Source: Leuconostoc fallax KCTC 3537
GTDB lineage: Bacteria > Bacillota > Bacilli > Lactobacillales > Lactobacillaceae
Length of the DNA: 64,000 nucleotides
Direction of reading: 5' to 3'
Assembly: GCF_000165675.1 (NCBI RefSeq)
Contig: NZ_AEIZ01000013.1
Span: forward strand, 20,467 to 84,466
Shown: in pieces, positions 35,678 through 47,891 of the stretch
How positions within the stretch are numbered: position 1 is the first letter of the stretch
Layout of the letters: every line of letters starts with the position of its first letter
Made by a program: the position numbers and the translations under genes
Notes under the pieces: model-generated
What the model saw: the letters and a program-made list of their open reading frames with translations, nothing else
Database searches by the model: none
Told to the model about the DNA's origin: nothing

Positions 35678-37182
35678 GAGAAATGTTGCCTCCGTTGCTT
35701 CAATTTAACCGCACGACCAAACACAGACTCAAAAAAGCGCGCTTTTTGATTAAACACTAGGATTTCTAACTGCAAATCTTGTTCACTACTAGCCACAACG
35801 ACAATATTTTGATCTTTTAATGAGATACTTAATTTCGTTATTTTTTGCCGACGACTATCATCTAATGCATCAGCTAATCTGAGTAATGCTGATAATTTAG
35901 CAATGCGAATACGCTGAACCGGTGAAAATTCTTGTACCTCTTGTAAATTACTATCTGGCACTTCTGCACTATGATAACGCGCAATGGCAGCAATCATGCG
36001 TTGTTCAGTGGTTGATAAGCCATAAAAATCAATGCCCTTCAAAATTTCTTCTGAATATTGATAGTGGCGCTGAGAATTGATAAAGCTCCCCACATCATGG
36101 ACGAGCGCGGCAACACCCAACAATAAACGGTCTCTATTTTCTAAACGATGCACTCTTTTTAACCGATCAAATAGTTGCCATGCAAAATCCAAAACAACAT
36201 CACGATGTTGTCGTTCCACCAAATAACGATCTGAAATACCACGAGCAGCTGTCATGATATCTTTTTCACCATTTTGATGGCGGGATAAGTTTGCTACGAT
36301 ACCGTCTAATACATTAAGGCGCACGATATAAATTTGCTTGGCACCAATTGCCTGACGCACATGTTCGACTAAAAGCATCTCTGTTAGTGCAAAGGGTACT
36401 TGGCTCACTTCAATATGATAGCTATCACTCACAGCTTGATCAGACATGAGATTAAAATCATGCAATAACGTATCAAGATGTTGCTGATTCAAAAATGTAC
36501 TGCTGGCTTGATCCGACAGCAATATTTTCTGTAACATTTCGCTACCTTGAATAATCAGCGTTTCACTTTTCTGATGCTCAGGCAACATATGCCAGAAATC
36601 AGCCATTTTACTACTAATGTATTCATTTGTGAACGCCATTTGATCAACTGTCTCTACAGCTAATTGGTTAATCGTTTGAGCTAAACGAATTGGCCCTATC
36701 GCTGAATGTTGATTAAAGCGAAATTGTTGTGCTTCATAATAACCCAAGTCTAGTCTGTCGGATGTCATCCCCATAACAAACACATTTTGTGCCAACATAT
36801 CATTGATATTATCACCGTTAGCGCGCATTGCAATTTGTCGGTAATAACTCTCTTGATTCGCATTTAACCATTTTAACCGTAAGCCTGTCTCACTTTCGAT
36901 CTGATCCACTAGATAAACAGCATTGACAATACGACTCAAACGCTCAGTACCAAACAAATAAACCTCGATTACGCCATAATCACGTAAAAGTTGGTTAAAA
37001 CGTTGCAGCTGTTCTAATGTACGTTGTACCAAATCAGGCGAAAATTTCTGTTTACTTTTCCTCAGGTCAACTTCTGTAAGGTTACGTTTCACAGCTTCAA
37101 TTATTTTGCCACTTTGATTAGAGATTTGTAACTCCGCCATGTTACTACTTAATAAGATATTGCCAATAAAATGTTTTACCAT
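35674..37182 (-). CDS. Ppx/GppA-like protein with degenerate active site and C-terminal HD domain
   Basis: About 502 residues. The N-terminal half follows the Ppx/GppA fold but lacks the DLGSNS and TGGAS phosphate loops (it reads HFIGNILLSSNMAEL and NVFVMGMTSDRLDL). The C-terminal HD domain has LVHDVG (about 372) and RYHSAEVPD, then LLRLADALDDSR. First gene of the operon and translationally coupled to ppk. The start at 37182 is chosen from GGGAG five bases upstream. It is likely a regulator of Ppk or a nucleotide-binding subunit rather than an exopolyphosphatase; this is inference. Confidence 0.78.
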   Translation of the reverse strand: MVKHFIGNILLSSNMAELQISNQSGKIIEAVKRNLTEVDLRKSKQKFSPDLVQRTLEQLQRFNQLLRDYGVIEVYLFGTERLSRIVNAVYLVDQIESETGLRLKWLNANQESYYRQIAMRANGDNINDMLAQNVFVMGMTSDRLDLGYYEAQQFRFNQHSAIGPIRLAQTINQLAVETVDQMAFTNEYISSKMADFWHMLPEHQKSETLIIQGSEMLQKILLSDQASSTFLNQQHLDTLLHDFNLMSDQAVSDSYHIEVSQVPFALTEMLLVEHVRQAIGAKQIYIVRLNVLDGIVANLSRHQNGEKDIMTAARGISDRYLVERQHRDVVLDFAWQLFDRLKRVHRLENRDRLLLGVAALVHDVGSFINSQRHYQYSEEILKGIDFYGLSTTEQRMIAAIARYHSAEVPDSNLQEVQEFSPVQRIRIAKLSALLRLADALDDSRRQKITKLSISLKDQNIVVVASSEQDLQLEILVFNQKARFFESVFGRAVKLKQRRQHFS

Positions 37183-37265
37183 TGCCGCTCCCTCTGACAC
37201 TAGTATGCAATAAACGTGTATTTTAAATTAATCTTACCATATCCTAAAGGGCTTTATAACAACAT

Positions 37266-37841
37266 TTATGCATTATCTGGATTGAAGTCGCACCCCACTT
37301 CATGATCATTAATAATACCAATACTCTGTAAAAACGCATATATCGTAACCGGTCCCGTAAATTTAAAGCCACGTTTTTTCATATCTTTAGCAACACGTTC
37401 TGAGAGTGCATCTTTAGCCGCTATTGCGTTATAATCGGTAACCTGATGGTTTACCACTGATCCTTGCGTAAAATGCCAAATATAGTTCGAGAAGCTACCA
37501 AATGTCTCTTGAATGCTTTGAATACATGTGGCATTGTGAACTGTTGCTTCGATTTTCATACGATTACGGATAATACCAGTATCTTGTAACAAAAGTTCAA
37601 CTTCATCTGCTGTCATGTCCGCAACACGACCAATGTCGAATTGATGAAAGGCCTGTCGCAAGTTTAGACGTTTATGTAAGACAATCCGCCAATTTAAACC
37701 AGCCTGAAAAATTTCTAAACTCAACATTTCAAATAAGTCTTGATCTGTTTCATCTTGAGGATTCCCCCATTCTTCATCATGATATTGCGTCATTAATGCA
37801 TCAACTGGATAATGTGACAGCCATGAACACCTTTGTACCAT
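37266..37841 (-). CDS. tag: DNA-3-methyladenine glycosylase I
   Basis: A 191-residue base-excision enzyme that removes 3-methyladenine. Signature residues: N-terminal RCSWLS with zinc-binding Cys, YHDEEWGNP, FEMLSLEIFQAGLNW and a late His-Cys pair (DHEVGCDF). The ATG at 37841 follows AAGGAG by 11 bases; an in-frame GTG at 37853 is less well placed. Confidence 0.92.
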   Translation of the reverse strand: MVQRCSWLSHYPVDALMTQYHDEEWGNPQDETDQDLFEMLSLEIFQAGLNWRIVLHKRLNLRQAFHQFDIGRVADMTADEVELLLQDTGIIRNRMKIEATVHNATCIQSIQETFGSFSNYIWHFTQGSVVNHQVTDYNAIAAKDALSERVAKDMKKRGFKFTGPVTIYAFLQSIGIINDHEVGCDFNPDNA

Positions 37842-37866
37842 TTTTACGCTCACTCCTTATCATATG

Positions 37867-37893
37867 TACTAAAAATCGCCCCGAAGGACGATT
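37867..37893 (-). terminator. Enolase terminator
   Basis: Minus-strand stem ATCGTCC, loop TTCG, GGGCGAT with one G-U pair, then T5. Confidence 0.75.
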
Positions 37894-37907
37894 CTTTATT
37901 GTCATGA

Positions 37908-40528
<2,621 letters not shown>

Positions 40529-40616
40529 ACTTTTGTCCTTCTTGATATTTAGTTCCAATAACAAAGACTTTACGCTTACAGTTCCAAAAATTCAATATGA
40601 TTTTGCATATCCATGT

Positions 40617-40643
40617 AAAAAAGCAACACCTAAACGGTGTTGC
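40617..40643 (-). terminator. tpiA terminator
   Basis: An 8-bp stem, GCAACACC (40623-40630) with GGTGTTGC (40636-40643), and T6 on the minus strand. Confidence 0.85.
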
Positions 40644-40661
40644 AATATATTAAATCACGAC

Positions 40662-41468
40662 CTAAACTTCATCAGTATCAAATTGACCAGGCATGCTTGG
40701 TTGCTTGGCAATGTTAATTAATTCCAAAAATTTAACTGGATCTAAAGCAGCTGTTCCTACCAAGACACCATCAATATCAGGTTGTTGCAACAATGCACTA
40801 GCATTATCTGGCGTAACCGAACCGCCATACAGAATTCTTACTTGTTCAGCAATCACTGGCGAATAAAGCTTAGCCAATGTTTGTCGAATAAGGTGCGCAG
40901 CCTTTTGCGCCTGTTCAGACGTTGCCGCCTCTCCAGAACCGATTGCCCATGTTGGTTCATAAGCAATCGTGATGTTACGGATTTGATCAACAGATACACC
41001 AGCCAATGCTGAAGCAACCTGAGCAACAGACGGCTCAGCATCCATAAACTGAGCATATTTACTCATGTCTTCATCCACATCAATAATGGGGCGTAAGCCA
41101 TTACGTAAAGCAGCCATAACCTTTAAGTTGACGGTTGAATCATTTTCATTGAAAAATTTACGACGTTCAAAATGACCGATTAAAACATACGTTGCACCGA
41201 TATCTTTTAAAGCACGTGGTGATGTTTCACCTGTATACGCTCCCGCGTCTTCCCAGTGCACATTTTCAGCAACAATATGAATCGGTGAGTCTTGCGTTGC
41301 TCTCACCATATCAGCCAAAAATAGATCTTGGGCTGCAATACCAGTTTCAACAACTGTTTGACTTGGCACTTTACTGTTCACATTATCCAAAAATTCAGCG
41401 ATTTCTGATTGTAGCTTATTAATTTTCCAGTTAGCAACGACAAAGGGAATGCGTCGTGTTTTTGTCAT
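40662..41468 (-). CDS. tpiA: Triose-phosphate isomerase, with unusual active-site neighbours
   Basis: A 268-residue TIM barrel. The catalytic Lys (ANWKINK), His (IGHFERR) and Glu (AYEPTWAIGSG) are present, as is the phosphate loop YGGSVTPDNA. The otherwise near-invariant Ser after the catalytic His (GHSERR) is Phe here, and the usual CVGE-like strand reads IDVDED. The start overlaps the upstream membrane protein by four bases (ATGA). Confidence 0.9.
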   Translation of the reverse strand: MTKTRRIPFVVANWKINKLQSEIAEFLDNVNSKVPSQTVVETGIAAQDLFLADMVRATQDSPIHIVAENVHWEDAGAYTGETSPRALKDIGATYVLIGHFERRKFFNENDSTVNLKVMAALRNGLRPIIDVDEDMSKYAQFMDAEPSVAQVASALAGVSVDQIRNITIAYEPTWAIGSGEAATSEQAQKAAHLIRQTLAKLYSPVIAEQVRILYGGSVTPDNASALLQQPDIDGVLVGTAALDPVKFLELINIAKQPSMPGQFDTDEV

Positions 41469-41812
41469 TTTTCTTCACCTCGTAACATCATAAACATGAA
41501 TATTGCCTCAATTAGTAAAATAAGGACAATGCCATTAGCTGACTCGTTTAACCAATTAAAAAGAACATAACTTGCTAATAATACCGCTAATCCAATACTC
41601 GTTTTCACCAAAGCTCGGTGGTATTGACTATGATTCAATTGATCTGATAAGCGCTGATTTTCTGTTTTCAGTTCACTCACATCAAGCTTCAAAGCTTCAA
41701 TTTCATCTAATAGTTGATCATTTTCACTTTGTAGTTGTTCTGTTTGTGTCAACATATCATCATGAACTTTTGTTGATGATTTACGATGCCACATATCATA
41801 AATTAATCCCAT
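41465..41812 (-). CDS. Small coiled-coil membrane protein
   Basis: A 115-residue protein of unknown family. Residues about 20-60 form a heptad-rich coiled coil (TEQLQSENDQLLDEIEALKL), followed by two membrane helices (SIGLAVLLASYVLFNWL and GIVLILLIEAIFMFMML). AGGAG precedes the ATG. It overlaps tpiA by four bases, so the two are coupled. A scaffold or envelope role is a guess only. Confidence 0.65.
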   Translation of the reverse strand: MGLIYDMWHRKSSTKVHDDMLTQTEQLQSENDQLLDEIEALKLDVSELKTENQRLSDQLNHSQYHRALVKTSIGLAVLLASYVLFNWLNESANGIVLILLIEAIFMFMMLRGEEK

Positions 41813-41832
41813 AGTGTCTCCTGCCTGCTACA

Positions 41833-42780
41833 TTAAGATACTGTTTGCGCTAACAGGTCCAACGTTTCTTGATGTTGTTTACCGTCAAAGTACTGCTCTA
41901 AAGCACGCTGATACAATGATTTATCATGTGCAACATATGCAAATAAGGTTAAGCTAGCCTGTAACTTTTTAGCATCTACTTGACCAAATACTGCAACTGG
42001 ATCCGTCGTTTCAAGTGACAATAGTACATTGAGAACCTTCTCTAAACGTTGCCTTAATAAGTCATCGACTAAATAAAATTTGGCTTCAGTGGCGTCCGCT
42101 ATGCCATAGTAGCGTGCCCGTTCACTGCTACCTAAGCCACGTAACTGAGGCAAAACAAACCACATCCAATGGGTTTGCTTTTGTCCAGCTGATAATTCTG
42201 CCACAGCTGATACATAGTCACTGACGGCTGTCACTTTACCATCTTGAGCATCGACAAATCGTTGTAATTGACTAGATGTCGTTAATATTTGTGCCTGCTG
42301 CGTTATTTTATAATGGCGATAAATTTGATAAACTGCGCGACCCGAAAAAGTAAGGTGCATCGCTTCAATGTCTTGTGGTGATACCCACTTTTTACCGTCA
42401 ATTTCACTTTCGTCAATCATGTCAGATTCAAAGGACCAGTTCTGCAATAAGAAAATATTTGAAAAGAGCTGTGTCACATCCCCATTTGGATAATGCCCCT
42501 GATAATCGGGACCTGATACCATACCAATAGCGATTAAATCGTCAGCTGCTGCATTAATGCCAGATTCTTCAAGTACTTCACGCGCTGCATTTTCCGGCCA
42601 TGACAATTCAGGCTCAACATAACCACCAGGGAATGCCCAGCCATCAAAATCACGATTATAAATCATCATTAACTGACCCGCGTCATTTTCAATCACAACG
42701 TCAGATGTTGGCATAATTAATTTGAAATCATGACCAATTTTTTCACGAATTTTAGCAACATATGAATCTTTATAAGGCAT
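41833..42780 (-). CDS. Nudix hydrolase fused to a DUF1810 domain
   Basis: A 315-residue two-domain protein. The N-terminal Nudix domain has the box GGYVEPELSWPENAAREVLE ending EESGI (about 55-80), preceded by VVIENDAGQLMMIYN. The C-terminal half (about 170-315) matches DUF1810: YVSAVAELSAGQKQTHWMW, FVLPQLRGLG and ARYYGI. Nudix enzymes cleave nucleoside diphosphates linked to another group; DUF1810 is poorly characterised. AGGAGG places the ATG at 42780. It lies downstream of a GT2 gene and upstream of the coiled-coil/tpiA pair. Confidence 0.8.
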   Translation of the reverse strand: MPYKDSYVAKIREKIGHDFKLIMPTSDVVIENDAGQLMMIYNRDFDGWAFPGGYVEPELSWPENAAREVLEESGINAAADDLIAIGMVSGPDYQGHYPNGDVTQLFSNIFLLQNWSFESDMIDESEIDGKKWVSPQDIEAMHLTFSGRAVYQIYRHYKITQQAQILTTSSQLQRFVDAQDGKVTAVSDYVSAVAELSAGQKQTHWMWFVLPQLRGLGSSERARYYGIADATEAKFYLVDDLLRQRLEKVLNVLLSLETTDPVAVFGQVDAKKLQASLTLFAYVAHDKSLYQRALEQYFDGKQHQETLDLLAQTVS

Positions 42781-42814
42781 TAAACTCCTCCTAGCTGATG
42801 AAGTACCTACTTCA

Positions 42815-43747
42815 TTACTTACTTTCCTTAGCAATATAAATCGGTCTATTTTTGATTTCAAGATAAATCTTGCTAATGTATTCACCGACAATACCAAGTG
42901 ATGTTAACTGTATACCACTCATAAACAAAATAACGGAAACAAGTGAGGCCCACCCATCGACACTGCCACCATACAATACTTTTCTAAGGATAATAAAGGC
43001 GATAGCAATTGCGGACAAAAGCGCAATAGCAATGCCTAATACAGAAACAATGGCTAATGGTACAACAGAAAACGATACAATACCTTCAATCGAGTAGGCA
43101 AATAATTTACCAAATGACCATGATGAACTGCCTGCAGTCCGATCAATATTTTTATATTCTAAATATTTTGTATTAAAACCAACCCAGCTAAACAGTCCCT
43201 TAGAGAATCGGTTGCGCTCTGCCAATGACAAGATTGCATCGACGACTTGTCGTGTCATCAGACGATAATCACGGACGCCAGATGGCATTGGTGTCGAAGA
43301 AATACGATTGATTAACTTATAAAACAATTCCGCAAAGAAAGAACGAATTGGCGGTTCACCTTCACGAGTTGTTCGAATCGTCCCAACAACATCATAGCCA
43401 TCATTTTCAATACCATTTAGCATTTCTGGTAGCATCTCTGGTGGATCTTGCAAATCTGCATCCATCACCGCTACATAATCACCCTGTGCTGACTGTAAAC
43501 CAGCATATAAAGCGGCTTCTTTTCCAAAATTACGCGAAAAGAGCACATAATGTACTCGGTCAGGATATTGCGCATTGAGACGGCGTACGACATCGGCCGT
43601 TTTATCTTTGGAGCCATCATCAATAAACCAATATTCTATGCTGTATCCTGCCGGTAACTTGACGACTTTTTCAACTGTATCAAAAAAAGTCGTAATTGTT
43701 GTCTCTTCGTTATAGGCTGGCACAACGATCGACAATACCTTATTCAT
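42815..43747 (-). CDS. GT2 family undecaprenyl-phosphate glycosyltransferase (GtrB-like)
   Basis: A 310-residue enzyme with an N-terminal GT-A domain (IVVPAYNEETTI, the DADLQDPPE metal site, SRNFGKEAALYAGL) and two C-terminal membrane helices (about 230-290). This is the bactoprenol/dolichol-phosphate glucosyl- or mannosyltransferase type, which loads a sugar onto the lipid carrier for wall polymer or protein glycosylation. It could feed a PMT-like enzyme such as the partial gene at the left edge, but this is inference. GGGGAGA precedes the ATG. Confidence 0.88.
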   Translation of the reverse strand: MNKVLSIVVPAYNEETTITTFFDTVEKVVKLPAGYSIEYWFIDDGSKDKTADVVRRLNAQYPDRVHYVLFSRNFGKEAALYAGLQSAQGDYVAVMDADLQDPPEMLPEMLNGIENDGYDVVGTIRTTREGEPPIRSFFAELFYKLINRISSTPMPSGVRDYRLMTRQVVDAILSLAERNRFSKGLFSWVGFNTKYLEYKNIDRTAGSSSWSFGKLFAYSIEGIVSFSVVPLAIVSVLGIAIALLSAIAIAFIILRKVLYGGSVDGWASLVSVILFMSGIQLTSLGIVGEYISKIYLEIKNRPIYIAKESK

Positions 43748-43837
43748 TAATGTCTCCCCACGTTCTTTTAATTAATAATCTCCTTTATTATACCAGACTT
43801 CCTATGACAAATTGCGCTTGTGCATACGCGTGCGTGC

Positions 43838-43862
43838 AAAAAAGCAGCCAACTGGCTGCTTT
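43838..43862 (-). terminator. Terminator after the MFS gene
   Basis: A 10-bp stem AAAGCAGCCA (43841-43850) with TGGCTGCTTT (43853-43862), T6 on the minus strand. Confidence 0.8.
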
Positions 43863-43866
43863 TAAA

Positions 43867-45132
43867 TTAATAATCTTGTTGTGCTAATGTTTTAAATCCA
43901 GGAATGGATAACATCACAACTAAACTAATGATATACATTGCTGCTAAACTCATTAATACTGCAGAAACGCTGAAATTATCCATAATCCAGCCGATTACAA
44001 CAGATGAGAAAGCGCCAAGTGCACGACCTGAGCCCATCAATGTATTAGCAGCTGTTGCACGAATCTCTGGTGGATATAATGCACTAATCACCGCACCATA
44101 ACCGCCGTACATACCGTTAGAAAAGAAACCAACAATTGCCCCTAAAATGGTCAATGTCCACATGTTATAGGCAAATGTAAAGGCATAAATCATTAATGCC
44201 GATGCAATCAAGAAAATAGCAAAGACCCGGCGAGGGCCAATTCGATCTAGGATTGTACCAAATGTCATCATACCTGCAGCCATACCCAAAATAATTGGAA
44301 TCATACCAAGATTGACATATCCAGCAGTCACTGTTGCTGTAATACCTAACTGCTTACGCATAATCGTAGGCAACCAGTTCATCAAACCATAATAGCCAGC
44401 AGTTTGTATCGTTAACATGATAATCAAGGCAAATGATGTATACGCCTTTTTAGGTGTGTTAGCAATGATAGCCAAATTGAATTTCTTTTTGCCATCTTTA
44501 TATTCTTTTTGTAACGTCTTAAATTCTTGTGTCTCTTTCAAGTGTCGTCGCACAATGTAAACAACGATTAGCGGTAGAAAACCAACCAAGAATAACGCGC
44601 GCCAACCAAAGGCTGGCATAATTAATGTTGCCAATATGGCAGCTAGAATCGCACCAACTTGTCCACCGATTGCTGTAATTGAGCTCATTTTACCAACGCG
44701 ACTTGCGCGAAAACTCTCAGCAATCAATGCCATACTAACGCCATACTCACCACCGGTTCCCATACCAAGTAAGAAACGTGATGCATATATTGTGTGTGCG
44801 TTATCTAAAAACGCTAGGAGGACGGTTGCAAAAGTAACCAAAAGAATTGTATAAGATAAGACCTTAACGCGACCAATACGATCAGCTAAAATACCAAATA
44901 ATATACTACCAAGTAATGCACCCCAGTTAGACATTGCAGCAATTACACCTGCTTGTGTCCCTGTGATATTTAAATCAACGATCATTGGTGCTAATGCAAA
45001 TGATAAGAAAGTTGCATCCATGTGATCAAGGGTGAAACCTAGTGTTGTAGAGCCCAAAACGACCTTTTGTTCTGACGTCATTTTGTTTGTATTTGTTGTC
45101 TGTTCAACATCAATGGACTGACTAATTGTCAT
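43867..45132 (-). CDS. MFS transporter, AAHS/sugar-porter-like
   Basis: A 421-residue protein with twelve predicted helices. Motif A reads GILADRIGRVKVL, LLGMGTGGEYGVSMALIAE matches the sugar/aromatic-acid porter branch, and the second half has FGTILDRIGPRRV. The helix-1 DHMDAT segment is seen in aromatic-acid and organic-acid carriers. The substrate is not decided. GGAGGAAAATAGAAC precedes the ATG. Monocistronic. Confidence 0.8.
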   Translation of the reverse strand: MTISQSIDVEQTTNTNKMTSEQKVVLGSTTLGFTLDHMDATFLSFALAPMIVDLNITGTQAGVIAAMSNWGALLGSILFGILADRIGRVKVLSYTILLVTFATVLLAFLDNAHTIYASRFLLGMGTGGEYGVSMALIAESFRASRVGKMSSITAIGGQVGAILAAILATLIMPAFGWRALFLVGFLPLIVVYIVRRHLKETQEFKTLQKEYKDGKKKFNLAIIANTPKKAYTSFALIIMLTIQTAGYYGLMNWLPTIMRKQLGITATVTAGYVNLGMIPIILGMAAGMMTFGTILDRIGPRRVFAIFLIASALMIYAFTFAYNMWTLTILGAIVGFFSNGMYGGYGAVISALYPPEIRATAANTLMGSGRALGAFSSVVIGWIMDNFSVSAVLMSLAAMYIISLVVMLSIPGFKTLAQQDY

Positions 45133-45265
45133 GTTCTATTTTCCTCCAAAATGTGTGCTCGCTGACACCCGTTATTTTGTCCGTTAAATATTAAACCATA
45201 ATTGACTGCAATACACAATTAAACGTTTAACATTTTAAAAAAGCATTTCTCATTGAAGACACATA

Positions 45266-45299
45266 AAAAAGGCTTAATGTTATTTCATTAAGCCTTTTT
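45266..45299 (-). terminator. pgk terminator
   Basis: A 14-bp stem (45266-45279 with 45286-45299) with T-rich ends on both strands. Confidence 0.85.
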
Positions 45300-45317
45300 A
45301 TTAGAATCATATCATGA

Positions 45318-46535
45318 TTATTTTTCAGAAATAGAAGCAATACCTGGTAATGTCTTACCTTCAAGGTATTCCAATGAAGCACCACCACCAGTTGAGATAT
45401 GAGATAACTTGTCTGCAACACCCAATTGTTGTACTGCGGCTGTTGAGTCACCACCACCAACGATAGTTGTGCCACCATTTTCAGTAACTTTAACAAGGTC
45501 TTCACCAATAGCCAAAGTTCCCTTAGCAAAGTTAGACATTTCAAACACGCCCATAGGACCGTTCCAAACAACTGTCTTAGCATCTGCCAATGTGTCTTGC
45601 AACAATTGAACTGACTTAGGACCGATATCAAGACCCATGTAACCGTCAGGGATACCTGCTGCTGCATCAACAACTTCAGTCTTTGCATCGTTTGAGAAAG
45701 CATCAGCAGTAATTGAATCAACTGGCAAAACAAGCTTGTCACCGGCTTCAGCCATTAATTCTTTTGCCAATTCAACCTTATCAGCTTCAAACAATGAGTT
45801 ACCAATCTGATGTCCCTTAGCAGCATCAAATGTGTAAGCCATACCACCACCAACAATCACCTTGTCAGCTTTGTTTAACAATGACTTAACAATTTCAATC
45901 TTGTCAGAAACTTTTGCACCACCAATAATGGCAACAAAAGGACGAACTGGGTTAGCAACAGCATCACCCAAGAACTTGATTTCCTTTTCCATCAAGAAGC
46001 CAGCAGCTGCTTGTGAAACATTTGAAGCAATACCAACGTTTGAAGCGTGGGCACGATGTGCTGTACCAAAGGCATCGTTGATGAACAAGTCATCACCCAA
46101 TGATGCCCAATACTTACCCAATTCAGGGTTATTCTTTGATTCGTTCTTGACAACTTCGCCGTCAACAACATCTTCAAAACGTGTGTTTTCAACCATCAAA
46201 ACTTCGCCATCTTGCAAAGCATTGATTGCTGATTCTAGTTCTTCACCGCGAGTTTGTGGCACGAACTTAACGTCCTTACCCAATAATTCACCCAAGCGTG
46301 CAGCAACGGGTGCCAATGATAATTCTTTCTTATCATCTTCAGACTTGATACGTCCCAAGTGAGAGAAAAGAATTGCACGGCCATTGTTTTCCAAAACATA
46401 CTTGATGGTTGGCAAAGCGGCCACAATACGGTTATCGTTACCAATAACACCGTCTTTAATTGGCACGTTAAAGTCAACGCGCATTAATACTTTCTTACCT
46501 GAAAGTTCCAAATCTGAAACAGTCAATTTAGCCAT
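45318..46535 (-). CDS. pgk: Phosphoglycerate kinase
   Basis: A 405-residue glycolytic enzyme making ATP from 1,3-bisphosphoglycerate. [12 protein letters not shown] (about 18-29), [22 protein letters not shown] and the nucleotide loop GGGDSTAA are all in order. TTGGAGGC fixes ATG at 46535. Monocistronic; the end carries [17 protein letters not shown] as expected. Confidence 0.96.
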   Translation of the reverse strand: MAKLTVSDLELSGKKVLMRVDFNVPIKDGVIGNDNRIVAALPTIKYVLENNGRAILFSHLGRIKSEDDKKELSLAPVAARLGELLGKDVKFVPQTRGEELESAINALQDGEVLMVENTRFEDVVDGEVVKNESKNNPELGKYWASLGDDLFINDAFGTAHRAHASNVGIASNVSQAAAGFLMEKEIKFLGDAVANPVRPFVAIIGGAKVSDKIEIVKSLLNKADKVIVGGGMAYTFDAAKGHQIGNSLFEADKVELAKELMAEAGDKLVLPVDSITADAFSNDAKTEVVDAAAGIPDGYMGLDIGPKSVQLLQDTLADAKTVVWNGPMGVFEMSNFAKGTLAIGEDLVKVTENGGTTIVGGGDSTAAVQQLGVADKLSHISTGGGASLEYLEGKTLPGIASISEK

Positions 46536-46636
46536 GATAGCCTCCAATTTTTTAGTTACAACAACATTATAAGTCATTTCTTACTATTTGTGTTGCAAAC
46601 TGTGAACTTTTGAGCAGGTAAAATAACGCAACAAAA

Positions 46637-46659
46637 AACGTGCTACATCGTAGCACGTT
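46637..46659 (-). terminator. tRNA-Tyr/Gln transcript terminator
   Basis: A 10-bp stem AACGTGCTAC (46637-46646 as read on plus) with GTAGCACGTT (46650-46659), T6 on the minus strand. Confidence 0.85.
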
Positions 46660-46673
46660 ACTTCTCTCTATCA

Positions 46674-46745
46674 TTGCCCCTGCTGGATTCGAACCAGCGC
46701 ATAGCGGTACCAAAAACCACTGCCTTACCACTTGGCCAAGGGGCA
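46674..46745 (-). tRNA. tRNA-Gln (TTG)
   Basis: Cloverleaf on the minus strand: acceptor TGCCCCT with AGGGGCA, anticodon arm GTGGT-TTTTGGT-ACCGC with anticodon TTG, T arm GCTGG-TTCGAAT-CCAGC. CCA is not encoded. Confidence 0.9.
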
Positions 46746-46772
46746 ATAATGATATTTTACAATATCATTATA

Positions 46773-46855
46773 TGGGAGCGGTAGGATTCGAACCTACGAA
46801 CCCGAAGGAACGGATTTACAGTCCGTCGCGTTTAGCCAGACTTCGCTACACTCCC
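46773..46855 (-). tRNA. tRNA-Tyr (GTA)
   Basis: Acceptor GGGAGTG with CGCTCCC, anticodon arm ACGGA-CTGTAAA-TCCGT with anticodon GTA, and a long class II variable arm (CCTTCGGG). This is the tRNA expected to control the T-box at 4733-4935. Confidence 0.92.
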
Positions 46856-46909
46856 ATGTCGTCTCAAACAACTATATTATAATAACAAATATTTGCATGG
46901 TTGACAACC

Positions 46910-47805
46910 CTATACATCGATTTTTTTATATTATTTTTATATGAGTTTCTAAATAGCATAAATGCCGTCCACAGTGACACAACAATAATGAGTATTTGTA
47001 ATAAAGTAACGTTCAAACTCGTAAAAAATTTTGCGGCCATGAAGACACCCAAAACACCACCGACCACCATGCCTGCTAGTCCTTGCCAGGATACTCGCTT
47101 CATCTTCACAACATTCCACGCCGTCGTTGGCATAATCAATGCAGCGTCCAACATCATCACAGGAAACGCAATACTTGGATTAACACCCATCAGTGAAAAG
47201 AAAATTAATTCTGGTGCATAATTACCAAGCCCCATCGTCATTAATATACCAATGCCAAAATTGAAAGCAATACCTAACACTAACCACCACCCATGTAAGC
47301 CATGAACGCTCAAAGCATTGTTAGCACCTGGCGTTGTTACCATTCTAACGACCATAATCACGATAGCAATTAATAACGCAAACGCCATTACACGTTGCAC
47401 AGTTGGTGCATGCCAGTTTTTGGTAATATGGGTGCCAAAATAAGCCCCAAGTACAGCTGCTGTCGTCATCGGAATCAAAGTCATGAGCTCAACTTTTACG
47501 GCGGTAATAAAGAATAGCGCTTCTACCATGACGGGAATAGCGTGCATCGTATTAAGCGTCCCTGGTAATTTCCGACCATCATCAATAAAGTGAGTTGCTT
47601 GAAAGGCTGCCGTTGTGGTTGCAAAAGAGCCAATACCTAAAGTATCACCAAAATCAGTAAAAAAGCCAATCAATGCCCCCAAACCAAATTTCTTAAATAT
47701 GGGTGCCTTTGCTTTAAAATATTGCCAAATAAATAAGCTTAATGTTGCTAATAAAGTTATAACCAAGAGCAACTGAATCACTCTCAAGACAATGGTTTCT
47801 GTCAT
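46910..47805 (-). CDS. TauE/SafE family membrane transporter (C-terminal frameshift in this record)
   Basis: A protein of about 298 residues with eight helices and the duplicated TauE/SafE pattern (ALIGFFTDFGDTLGIGSFATT, NFGIGILMTMGLGNYAPE). The family exports sulfite or organosulfonates or has unknown anion substrates. The written frame runs to 46864 with an odd Cys/Tyr tail; one added base in the T7 run 46921-46927 ends it as NNIKKIDV at 46910, well clear of tRNA-Tyr. Monocistronic. Confidence 0.8.
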
Positions 47806-47861
47806 TTCCGTCTCCTAATCACATCTTTATATTCTATCCTGTTCTACTTTCTGCGGTCAAT

Positions 47862-47885
47862 AAAAAAGAACCAATCGGTTCTTTT
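47862..47885 (-). terminator. pepO terminator
   Basis: A 9-bp stem AAAAGAACC (47864-47872) with GGTTCTTTT (47877-47885), T6 on the minus strand. Confidence 0.8.
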
Positions 47886-47891
47886 AAGCAC

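Noticed and set aside
46640..46882. Plus-strand frame containing APAGFEPAHSG and VGFEPTNP
   Set aside because: It is the antisense of tRNA-Gln and tRNA-Tyr, not a protein.
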